A stretch of 64,000 nt of DNA from Gimesia maris (GTDB lineage Bacteria > Planctomycetota > Planctomycetia > Planctomycetales > Planctomycetaceae): assembly GCF_008298035.1 (NCBI RefSeq), contig NZ_CP042910.1, positions 2,495,001 to 2,559,000 of the forward strand, given 5' to 3'. The position numbers and the translations under genes are program-made. Below are positions 38,614 to 46,265 of the stretch, in pieces (the stretch's first letter is position 1; each line of letters opens with the position of its first letter). The notes under the pieces were generated by a model. It saw nothing but the letters and a program-made list of their open reading frames with translations. It had not been told where the DNA came from and searched no databases.

Positions 38614-40325
38614 GAATGGCACTGCCGCTGTTTTTATGATTTGTGTTTGCGCAACGATTCTTTCGTGACGTTGTCACGTATTTAATTTTCCAATTTTTTG
38701 CCAGTTCGCTGGAAATTGAGTTTGGCAAAACCTCTCCCGGCATTATGCTGCGTTCTGGCAGGATCTTCCTTGGGTTGGTGTGGGCAAAACATTTGACCAA
38801 GGAAGGTCCTATGCCATTTATATCATCTTCCCGAGTGAATGCAGCATCATTTTCTCTTTTCAAACGTTCGATGATGCAGGAGAGCAGCCTGCCGCTAGCC
38901 GACGTCCTTGACGATCAACGCTGGCAGCAGGTGTTTGACGAACACGAAATCGATTTTGGCAATGACCCCGATGCCATCTACACACCGGCGATCACGCTCT
39001 GGGCGTTAATCTCTCAGGTCTTCTTTTCCGGCGAGCAGCGCAGCTGTAAGGCAGCCGTGATCCGCGTTGCCAGCTTCTGGGCGGCACTGGGCCGGCGAGT
39101 CTGCAGCACGAATACTGGTGCTTACTGTCGGGCGCGACTCAAACTGTCCTTTACCGCCATCCGTGAGATCGTCCAGCAACTTGCCGCCGATGCCGAAGCG
39201 GCCTGTGACCAGAACTGTGTCCAGTCCCAAGAGCAGTCAGCGGCGCGGCTCAGTCCTTCCAACGTGGCCGATGTGAAATCACGGAGCACCGGCGGTCGCA
39301 TTCTGCTTGTCGACGGCTTCACCATCACGGCCGCCGATACGCCTGAGAATCAGCGGGCCTATCCGCAGAATCCGGCACAGAAGCCAGGGCTCGGGTTCCC
39401 CGTTCTCCGCTGCGTTTCTCTGATCTCGATGACCACCGGACTGCTGGTTGACCTGGTGAGCGGACCTTACAGCGGTAAAGGGAGTGGCGAAACAGCCCTG
39501 CTTTGGCAAATGCTCGATGTACTCCGACCGGGAGATACTCTGGTGGCAGACTCGTATTACTGCACGTACTGGCTGGTGAGTGCTTGCCATGCGCGGGGCG
39601 TGCAGATCCTGATGAAAAATCATCACCTGCGAGACGATCATCCGCAAACCGCACGCCGACTGAACAAGCGAGAGCGCCTGGTGACGTGGTTACGTCCCCC
39701 CGTCCGTCCTGCCTGGATGGCCCGTCAGGAATACCGGCGACAGCCGCTGACACTCACTCTGCGCCTGGTCGATGTGCAGGTCAGTCAGCCGGGGTGTCGC
39801 ACCAAAACTTTTACGATTGCCACCACCATCACAGATCGGAAAGCATGCCCGGCACGCTGGATCGCCGCCGTGTATCAGAGCCGCTGGCTGATCGAACTGG
39901 ACATTCGCAGTATCAAGTGTTCTCTGGGCATGGATATTCTGCGTGCAAAGTCTCCGGCCATGGTGCTCACCGAACTCTGGTCATGTCTGCTGGCGTACAA
40001 TCTGATTCGATTGAAGATGCTGCAGAGTAGCCTGGCGACAGGCCGTGATCCACGCTCGCTCTCGTTTACCACCACTCAGCAGATGCTGGCTGCAAGCTGG
40101 TTGCTGGGAGCTGTCACGCAGACGACCGAGGAATTAGCCACACTCGGACAGCAGGTCCCCTGCAGCGAACGTGTAGGACATCGCATCGGCCGAACAGAGC
40201 CCAGAGCTAATAAACGTCGCACCAAAGTGCTGGCTTTGCTGAAGCAACCAAGATACCATTACCATCAACAAAGAAGGGCAACTGTATGAACGCAAACTCT
40301 TTCACAACAACAGGCAGTGCCATTC
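38614..40325 (+). mobile_element. IS4-family element
   Basis: gaatggcactgcc at 38614-38626 is matched by its exact reverse complement at 40313-40325; beyond this core the ends are only partly similar. One long transposase gene fills the space. No convincing target duplication is visible next to the ends, so the boundaries are approximate. Confidence 0.65.
38811..40289 (+). CDS. IS4-family transposase
   Basis: About 492 aa from the ATG at 38811 (MPFISSSRVN); the open frame extends upstream to 38643 but that part overlaps the element end. DDE signature residues are visible: Asp in 'ILLVDGFT', Asp in 'DTLVADSYYCTYW', and the IS4-specific Y-(2)-R-(3)-E-(6)-K motif in 'YQSRWLIELDIRSIK'. Full length and apparently intact. 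Catalyses cut-and-paste transposition. It was inserted in, or next to, the DNA that once carried the start of the HxlR gene. Confidence 0.88.
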   Translation: MPFISSSRVNAASFSLFKRSMMQESSLPLADVLDDQRWQQVFDEHEIDFGNDPDAIYTPAITLWALISQVFFSGEQRSCKAAVIRVASFWAALGRRVCSTNTGAYCRARLKLSFTAIREIVQQLAADAEAACDQNCVQSQEQSAARLSPSNVADVKSRSTGGRILLVDGFTITAADTPENQRAYPQNPAQKPGLGFPVLRCVSLISMTTGLLVDLVSGPYSGKGSGETALLWQMLDVLRPGDTLVADSYYCTYWLVSACHARGVQILMKNHHLRDDHPQTARRLNKRERLVTWLRPPVRPAWMARQEYRRQPLTLTLRLVDVQVSQPGCRTKTFTIATTITDRKACPARWIAAVYQSRWLIELDIRSIKCSLGMDILRAKSPAMVLTELWSCLLAYNLIRLKMLQSSLATGRDPRSLSFTTTQQMLAASWLLGAVTQTTEELATLGQQVPCSERVGHRIGRTEPRANKRRTKVLALLKQPRYHYHQQRRATV

Positions 40326-40568
40326 AGTCCTAGTATCTCGGGTACGAGCGGCATTGGACCAGGCTTACAGAATTGATGTGGCTGGTTATATTGATAAGAG
40401 CTCATCCCTGATGGCCATCAGGGATGAGCTGCGACTTTGTAGATCGTCGAGTCCTGGGTGCTGATAGACACCGTGGGTCAGTTGGATCGCAGAGCCGCAT
40501 CGTTTTCAACCCGAACAGTCGCTAGAGCCACTCAGGTGAGCTCGTATTTTACTAGGATGGGACACACG
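40326..40568 (+). ncRNA. IS110 left-end region with 32-bp perfect palindrome; candidate bridge RNA
   Basis: The 240 bases before the IS110 transposase hold no ORF. They contain a perfect 32-base palindrome at 40399-40430 (agctcatccctgatgg followed by its reverse complement), able to form a 14-bp or longer hairpin. In characterised IS110-group elements the non-coding end before the transposase gene encodes the structured bridge RNA that pairs with target and donor DNA. Assignment here rests on position and structure only. Confidence 0.4.
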
Positions 40569-41522
40569 ATGAAAGACTCCTCTTCAATTTCTGTGGTTGG
40601 CATTGATGTTTCTAAAGATTCACTCGATCTCTTCCATACGATTAATGGCCAGCAGCAGAAGATCGCTTATCAGCAGGATTCCCTCAAGCTGCTTGCCCGG
40701 CAGATCATCAAGCTCAACGCAACCGTCGTCATGGAAGCCACGGGTGGCTACGAAAAGAAACTGGTCAAATATTTACAGAGCCAGGGAATTGCATGTGCCG
40801 TGGTGAATCCGAAGCTGATTCGTGACTTTGCCAGAGCCTGTGGGAAGCTTGAGAAAAACGATGCCATCGACGCCAGGATCATCGCCTCTTTTGGACAGAT
40901 GATGCAACCGAGGACGATGGGAAAAATCGATCGAAACAGGGAGAAACTCAAGTTGCTGGCAACTCGTCGAGAACAGGTTCAAAGTATGATTACCCAGGAA
41001 TCCAATCGTCAGCAGCAAATTGAGGATCGGCAAATTCGGGCCTTCATTCAACGGGCGATCCAACTCTATCAGAAACAGCTTAAAAAACTGGACAATGAAA
41101 TGCTGAAGGTCATTGAAGCCGACCAGACCATGAAACAGAAGTCCGAAATTCTGCTCTCTGCGAAAGGTGTCGGCCCGGCAACAACCGCTAACCTGATTGC
41201 CGGGCTGCCTGAACTCGGGCAACTGAATCGGCAGCAGATCGCCAAGCTCGTCGGCCTGGCTCCTCTCGTTCGGGACAGTGGCAAATTCAAAGGGCAGCGC
41301 AGAACATATGCCGGCAGAAGCCAGATACGGCGGATCCTTTATATGGCGACCTTAGTAGCCACGCGCTGGAACAGTCGCATCAAAGCATTTTACTTGTCCT
41401 TATTGGAAAGAGGTAAACCGAAGAAGCTGGCCATCACAGCCTGCATGAGAAAGTTTATCACCATCCTGAATTCCATGATGAAAAACAATCAGACGTGGGA
41501 TCAAAATCTTCTTGCTTCTTGA
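40569..41522 (+). CDS. IS110-family transposase (DEDD type)
   Basis: 317 aa from the ATG at 40569 (MKDSSSISVVGIDVSKDSLD). The N-terminal RuvC-like DEDD domain shows 'GIDVSKDSLDL', 'VVMEATGGYEKKL' and 'KNDAIDARIIASF'; a coiled linker follows, then the C-terminal Tnp2 domain with 'LLSAKGVGPATTANLIAGLP', 'VGLAPLVRDSGKFKGQRRT' and the conserved serine region. This enzyme performs RNA-guided recombination in its family. Complete, so possibly active. It lies 240 bases after the IS4 element. Confidence 0.9.
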   Translation: MKDSSSISVVGIDVSKDSLDLFHTINGQQQKIAYQQDSLKLLARQIIKLNATVVMEATGGYEKKLVKYLQSQGIACAVVNPKLIRDFARACGKLEKNDAIDARIIASFGQMMQPRTMGKIDRNREKLKLLATRREQVQSMITQESNRQQQIEDRQIRAFIQRAIQLYQKQLKKLDNEMLKVIEADQTMKQKSEILLSAKGVGPATTANLIAGLPELGQLNRQQIAKLVGLAPLVRDSGKFKGQRRTYAGRSQIRRILYMATLVATRWNSRIKAFYLSLLERGKPKKLAITACMRKFITILNSMMKNNQTWDQNLLAS

Positions 41523-42014
41523 CATAATCCAAGACAGTCGCTGACCCCTTTAAATAACCAGGTCAGGTCTTTCTTTAACTCACGACAAAATGATGGTAAA
41601 GCCGTGATAAGCAGCAGTGTTTAAACTTAGAGATTCATTCTTGATAATACTTGCAAATATGTATAGTCTGAACGGAATGTTAAATGAACGGGGCGGGCAT
41701 GCTTGTGTTGAGGGGGTTAGTTTAATGAGATTTCTAATTGTCGTATTGCCTTTTTCAATAGTGAAGCCGAGCGACTTCTGAGAGAAACTCATTGATGAAA
41801 TCATGTCCCCCCCCATGACACGAATAGTGGGGATCAGATATTACAGGATTACCTGCCGTTTATACTTCATAGAGTATTTGAGCTTTTTTTAGTGATGCAG
41901 AATATTATGAATGATCGAGGTTTCAACTCAATTATTGATCCCCCATTTTCCTGGGCAGCAGTCAATACTCCCTTCCTTTATCATTAAACCCATATAAATT
42001 CAGGGATTCGTATC
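41523..42014. other. Gene-free stretch before the GAP1/GTPase cluster
   Basis: About 490 AT-rich bases with no convincing gene. The right edge of the IS cluster (inverted aaaggggtcag at about 41541) lies at its start. The rest presumably holds the promoter of the downstream plus-strand cluster, but I see no clear -35/-10 pair. The last 16 bases before the ATG (cagggattcg) are shared with the sequence before the second GAP1 gene. Confidence 0.5.
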
Positions 42015-44636
42015 ATGAGTCAGGAGATCGTCTACACTTCCGCGCCTCAGGGTTTGAAGCCGGGCAGTCGTGGATTCTGTACTGTGATCGCCACGCAGGG
42101 CATGGCCCGTAATCTGGCAGAACGCCTGGAATCCTTAAGTGGCTATCGTCATGCGTATGCAGTGCATGACGAACACGCGCATCTCAATCCGGTCAATTAT
42201 TCGCATTTGAAAGTCACCGTGGGTGGCCAGGAATATTCCGTACTGTCCCGTATCGGCGATGCCGGCCAGGACTATACAGGCCGAACCAACAAACTGGCGC
42301 ATCATGTAGCACTGACGCCTTCAGAACGTCCCCCCGCGGGCCCGGCCTACCAGCTGCAACAGCCAGGTTTTTGCATAGAAGCATGGGACTCTCAGACTCG
42401 TTATACTGAGATAAACTGCCATCGCCTGAGCAGCGATCATCCTCCCTTGACCCAGTGCACCAGTTGGTCGAGGTGGTGTGATGCGGGCTGGGCAGGTGTG
42501 CTGGCAGAATCGGCATTGGAAGGGAGAAATCAGTCGCAGACGATTATCTATCCGGTGGAAGCCGGCAGCAGTACGCTGGCGCTGGTGTCAGAGGCGTTAC
42601 AACTGCTGCCGGAAAAGCAACGCTGGGAGGTGACCTTCAGTACCTATTTCACAAAGCTGCCGGCTGGCGTGGATTGTCAGTGGCGGTTTGTGCTGGATGG
42701 TAGCCCGGAAGCAGAAGCCGCACGGCGTAATCCTCGAGTGAAACTGATTGACCTGTGTGCCGATCTGGGAACGGCCCCGGAAGGGCCCCTGGTAGCAGCA
42801 GCCCGGACTGGGCAACGTCCTCAACAGCTGAAGACAGATCTTCCTTCAACACCAGTGCCAGAACCACCGGTTCCAACTCCCTCGCCTTCCGCAAGTCCCA
42901 AGCGTACCACAAGCCCCCCTCCGTTGGCGCAGCATTTTCAAAAAGCGAAATCGAATGGGAGCCGAAAACTCCTGATTGGTACAGGGGTCGTTCTGCTCCT
43001 GCTGATGATTGTGGGAATGGGTTACCTGTTGATGCCGGACCAACGAGATCAGGAAAAAGTTGTCAAAAATTCGCCCCCACCACTGAAGATGGAGAACAAG
43101 AAAGCCCTGGAAAAGATGGAGCGAGAAAAGGCAGAGGCAGTCGCGAAAGAAGTGAAGCGTCTTTCACCTGTCAATAAAACTGAAACAGCAACAATTGACG
43201 AACCCCCGCTTGTTGCATCCAAGCCCATACTCGCTGAAATCACGAAAACAGCAGATACGCCACAAAAGCCAGTCAAACCAAGCATACGCGATACTTATCT
43301 TGTATTCGGTGAGCATCCTGATTTCTATCTTACAGAAAATAAAAATGAGAAGGCGAACGATGATAAGGCGATTTGGTTCCCGGGAGGAAAGCTGCTCGTA
43401 TTACCGATGTCTCAGGTGAAAATTCATCTTACCGATCAGTTGGAACTGACCGTCCATGAAAAAACAGAAATTGAATTATCAATGGATGAAGTGAATTCCG
43501 GTGAGAAATCAGTCCCCAGAATTTCGTTGAGATTCGGCCGGATTACCGTGGAGAACGTGAGTCAAAAATCTCAAGAGATCATTCTGTCAGAAGCAACAAA
43601 ATCCCGTCACTTACATCGTATTGCAATGACTCCCTTGGGAGTAACAAATAATATAACTGCAATATTTGAGGCAGACTTGCCTATAGCACCGCTTAAAGAG
43701 AGTCAATTGAAACTATTTGCACGATCCGGAGAAATCAAATTAGATTCAGATAAGAACCCTCTAGGAATTGAAAAGCGAGAAAGTGAGTCACCATCCAAAA
43801 TACCGGCAGTTGATTTACAAGACTCTAAGGAAATTACTGCAGCACTGACTGGTGAAAAGGGAGCATCCCCTGATTCGAGATCTGAAAAATATTATCAAGA
43901 CATAAAACGGATCCTGTTGGAAAAGCTGAATCAGTCCGAGGGGCAGCAAAAAGCACAGCTGACCCTGGCTCTTGGCCTGCTGGGCGAGGTCGACCCTCTG
44001 GTTAAGGCACTCATGGAACCTGAGAAGAAGGCAGAGGTGGCTTTATCGTGGCCTGAGTTTGTGGATGTGCTCCACTGGCAACTGGTCAGCTTACCTGAAA
44101 GCGATCAAAAAGCTCAGGAAGAAAAGATCTGGCAGGCGGTGAACAGTCAGCTGTCGCCTGGAGAAAGCATCGCTACAATTTCCGAATTGAAAATAGAATA
44201 TGACAACCAGTTGAAATCCTATAATGCAGAGAAGAAAGATATTCCAGAGGAAAAACAGGAAAGCAAAAAAGAGAAACTGGAGCTACCCAAGGAATTAGTG
44301 GATGCCTGGGAACGCCTGCGTACTGCAGAGGATTTGCTCGATTTAATTCGTGGTAATAGCGCTCGATTAAAGATTGACACCTTTGGCAGTGGTGGAACTG
44401 TACGCGCGGAATCGGTTCTTAAAAAACCGACTGGCGACATCTATTTCGTTAAAATCTTGCAGTATGGTGACCAGCAGTTGAAAGTAGGGGATTATTTATC
44501 AAGGGCGCTTGTGATCTGGAATCTGGAGAGAATTTCAGGAAAACCGCATACTTCCGCTCGAGTTTCTAATCCGTCCCATGCCGGAGAACCCAGAGCTTTA
44601 GATCACTGGAAAGACGAATTCGAGAAACATAAATAA
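42015..44636 (+). CDS. GTPase-associated GAP1-N2 protein, copy 1, membrane-anchored
   Basis: 873 aa. Residues 1-267 match the GAP1-N2 pattern (GTPase-associated protein 1, N-terminal domain type 2): 'YTSAPQGLKPGSRGFCTVIA', 'LSGYRHAY', 'NPVNYSHLKVTVGGQEYSVL', 'DYTGRTNKLAHHVALTPSER'. A proline-rich linker (about 268-312) and one TM helix (about 318-338) follow, then a Lys/Glu-rich helix. A beta-rich region (about 425-590) resembles FecR-type sheets, and a helical C-terminus follows. The predicted topology places GAP1-N2 in the cytoplasm and the variable C-terminus outside. The family is found next to GTPases in predicted conflict systems; the molecular role is unknown. The N-terminus is near-identical to the gene at 46262. 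First gene of the cluster, 246 bases before the GTPase gene. Confidence 0.82.
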   Translation: MSQEIVYTSAPQGLKPGSRGFCTVIATQGMARNLAERLESLSGYRHAYAVHDEHAHLNPVNYSHLKVTVGGQEYSVLSRIGDAGQDYTGRTNKLAHHVALTPSERPPAGPAYQLQQPGFCIEAWDSQTRYTEINCHRLSSDHPPLTQCTSWSRWCDAGWAGVLAESALEGRNQSQTIIYPVEAGSSTLALVSEALQLLPEKQRWEVTFSTYFTKLPAGVDCQWRFVLDGSPEAEAARRNPRVKLIDLCADLGTAPEGPLVAAARTGQRPQQLKTDLPSTPVPEPPVPTPSPSASPKRTTSPPPLAQHFQKAKSNGSRKLLIGTGVVLLLLMIVGMGYLLMPDQRDQEKVVKNSPPPLKMENKKALEKMEREKAEAVAKEVKRLSPVNKTETATIDEPPLVASKPILAEITKTADTPQKPVKPSIRDTYLVFGEHPDFYLTENKNEKANDDKAIWFPGGKLLVLPMSQVKIHLTDQLELTVHEKTEIELSMDEVNSGEKSVPRISLRFGRITVENVSQKSQEIILSEATKSRHLHRIAMTPLGVTNNITAIFEADLPIAPLKESQLKLFARSGEIKLDSDKNPLGIEKRESESPSKIPAVDLQDSKEITAALTGEKGASPDSRSEKYYQDIKRILLEKLNQSEGQQKAQLTLALGLLGEVDPLVKALMEPEKKAEVALSWPEFVDVLHWQLVSLPESDQKAQEEKIWQAVNSQLSPGESIATISELKIEYDNQLKSYNAEKKDIPEEKQESKKEKLELPKELVDAWERLRTAEDLLDLIRGNSARLKIDTFGSGGTVRAESVLKKPTGDIYFVKILQYGDQQLKVGDYLSRALVIWNLERISGKPHTSARVSNPSHAGEPRALDHWKDEFEKHK

Positions 44637-44882
44637 GTAACAACCCTTGTTTTAATAAAGACTTTACGGCTGGCATTTACTATCTACTGCACTTCTCCAG
44701 AAAATCAAATCTAAACGCTCGTTTCTCGTGGACATGCATGTTAGTATATATGTCACTGGGGACTTTTGTATCAACCTGTAACCAGGTTTACCCTGGTAGA
44801 TTCATGTCGATTAAACAGTCAACTTGACTGGCAACGACAGTGAGTGGTTTCCATTGAGATAGATTCCCGTGGGAGAGGTTTT

Positions 44883-46265
44883 GTGTCGAAGGGCCGTGAA
44901 AAAACGATTACACAAACATTGCTGAAGCAAGTTATCTGTCCTCACTGCTGGAATGAATTTCCTCCTGAAGAGATACTTTGGGTTGCCGCCCATTCGGATC
45001 TGACAGGTGATCCACTTCTGGGAAATGATGCACAACAGCGATTTCTGCCTTCCCGTTTTAATGTCCAAGGCAAAGCCCTGGATATCAAAGGGGTCGCATG
45101 CAGTAAACTGGCCTGTCCTCAATGTCATTTGCTGATTCCCCGACAGTTGCTGGAAATGGAGCCATTCTTTATTTCAATCCTGGGCGCTCCCGGCTCGGGG
45201 AAATCGTATTTTCTGGCAGCCATGACCTGGAAACTACGGTCGATTTTGAGCAATCAATTCGGGCTTAGTTTTGGCGATGCCGACCCCGAAGCGAACCAGC
45301 TTTTAATCGATTACGAAGAAGAACTGTTCCTCAATAATAACGAGGACAAATTAGTCGCGCTTCGAAAGACGGAACTGGAAGGGGGGGAATTGTACGAGAC
45401 GGTCAATTATGGATCAGGTAGAACGGTACAGTATCCCAAACCATTTGTGTTCCCCATCCAACCCGAACCGGGTCACCAGTATGGTGTGCACAGCAGGCGA
45501 CTGGCACGTGCTTTGTGTCTGTATGATAACGCGGGCGAACATTTTCTCCCGGGAAACGAAACGGCAAACAGGCCAGTTCAACATCTGGCTGTCTCGCGTG
45601 TGTTACTGTTTTTATTTGACCCTACACAGCATCCGAAATTCAGGAATGCCTGCAAAGGCCAAAGCCAGGACCCCCAGATGGTGGATAATGTCTGGAGTAA
45701 CCGCCAGGATCTGATCTTCCAGGAAGCGGCAAATCGTATCCGCAACTATAAAGGGCTGCCTGCGCATGAAAAAGATGATCGTCCCCTCGTGGTCGTTGTT
45801 ACAAAATATGATGCATGGTGCTCACTGGCGAGCGGAAAACCTCTGAAAGAAGAATGGGCAACCAGTCCGGCTAATCCCCCTTATTTCGGTTTGAATCTGA
45901 AGCAGTTACGAAATATTTCCAGGCAGATACGCGATATTGTATTGAAGTATGCACCTGAGATGGTGTCTGCTGTGGAGGGCTTTTCGTCAGATGTGATCTA
46001 TGTTCCGGCGAGTGCCCAGGGACAAGCGCCTGAACTGATTGAAGAATCAGGTTATTTAGGAATTCGCCCCAAAGATATCAAATCGATGTGGATCGAAATC
46101 CCCATGCTCTATGCGCTTCATCGCTCTGTCCCAGGCCTCATCTCTACTGTGAAGAGTGAGGAAGCGAAAAAAAAGGCAGCTTCATCAGTCAATAAAGATC
46201 AGACCGGTAAGGACCAACACTCCTCACCATCACAGCCACGCATCTTCAGGGATTCGGGAACATGA
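44883..46265 (+). CDS. Zinc-ribbon P-loop GTPase of a GAP1-type system
   Basis: 460 aa from GTG 44883, chosen for its GGGAGAGG ribosome site 5 bases upstream; GTG 44844 is an alternative. A zinc ribbon has C19-P-H-C22 and C78-P-Q-C81. The GTPase core shows Walker A G101-APGSGKS-108, a DxxG motif at D215-NAG-218 preceded by a hydrophobic strand, and a guanine-specificity-like T307-KYD-310 after a VVVV strand. This fits a TRAFAC-like GTPase such as those paired with GAP1 proteins (double-GTPase group). No TM helix, so cytoplasmic. It probably acts as nucleotide-driven switch or sensor for the membrane proteins downstream. The stop overlaps the next start (ATGA). The last residues (FRDSGT) come from DNA shared with the sequence upstream of GAP1 copy 1. 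Confidence 0.82.
   Translation: MSKGREKTITQTLLKQVICPHCWNEFPPEEILWVAAHSDLTGDPLLGNDAQQRFLPSRFNVQGKALDIKGVACSKLACPQCHLLIPRQLLEMEPFFISILGAPGSGKSYFLAAMTWKLRSILSNQFGLSFGDADPEANQLLIDYEEELFLNNNEDKLVALRKTELEGGELYETVNYGSGRTVQYPKPFVFPIQPEPGHQYGVHSRRLARALCLYDNAGEHFLPGNETANRPVQHLAVSRVLLFLFDPTQHPKFRNACKGQSQDPQMVDNVWSNRQDLIFQEAANRIRNYKGLPAHEKDDRPLVVVVTKYDAWCSLASGKPLKEEWATSPANPPYFGLNLKQLRNISRQIRDIVLKYAPEMVSAVEGFSSDVIYVPASAQGQAPELIEESGYLGIRPKDIKSMWIEIPMLYALHRSVPGLISTVKSEEAKKKAASSVNKDQTGKDQHSSPSQPRIFRDSGT

Noticed and set aside
38643-38810. Upstream extension of the IS4 transposase frame
   Set aside because: The extra residues overlap the element's terminal region and lack family resemblance; ATG 38811 gives a normal-length protein.
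41870-41910. TTGAGC and TATTAT as a promoter for the GAP1 cluster
   Set aside because: The spacing is 19 bases and the -35 match is weak; in AT-rich DNA such pairs are common by chance.
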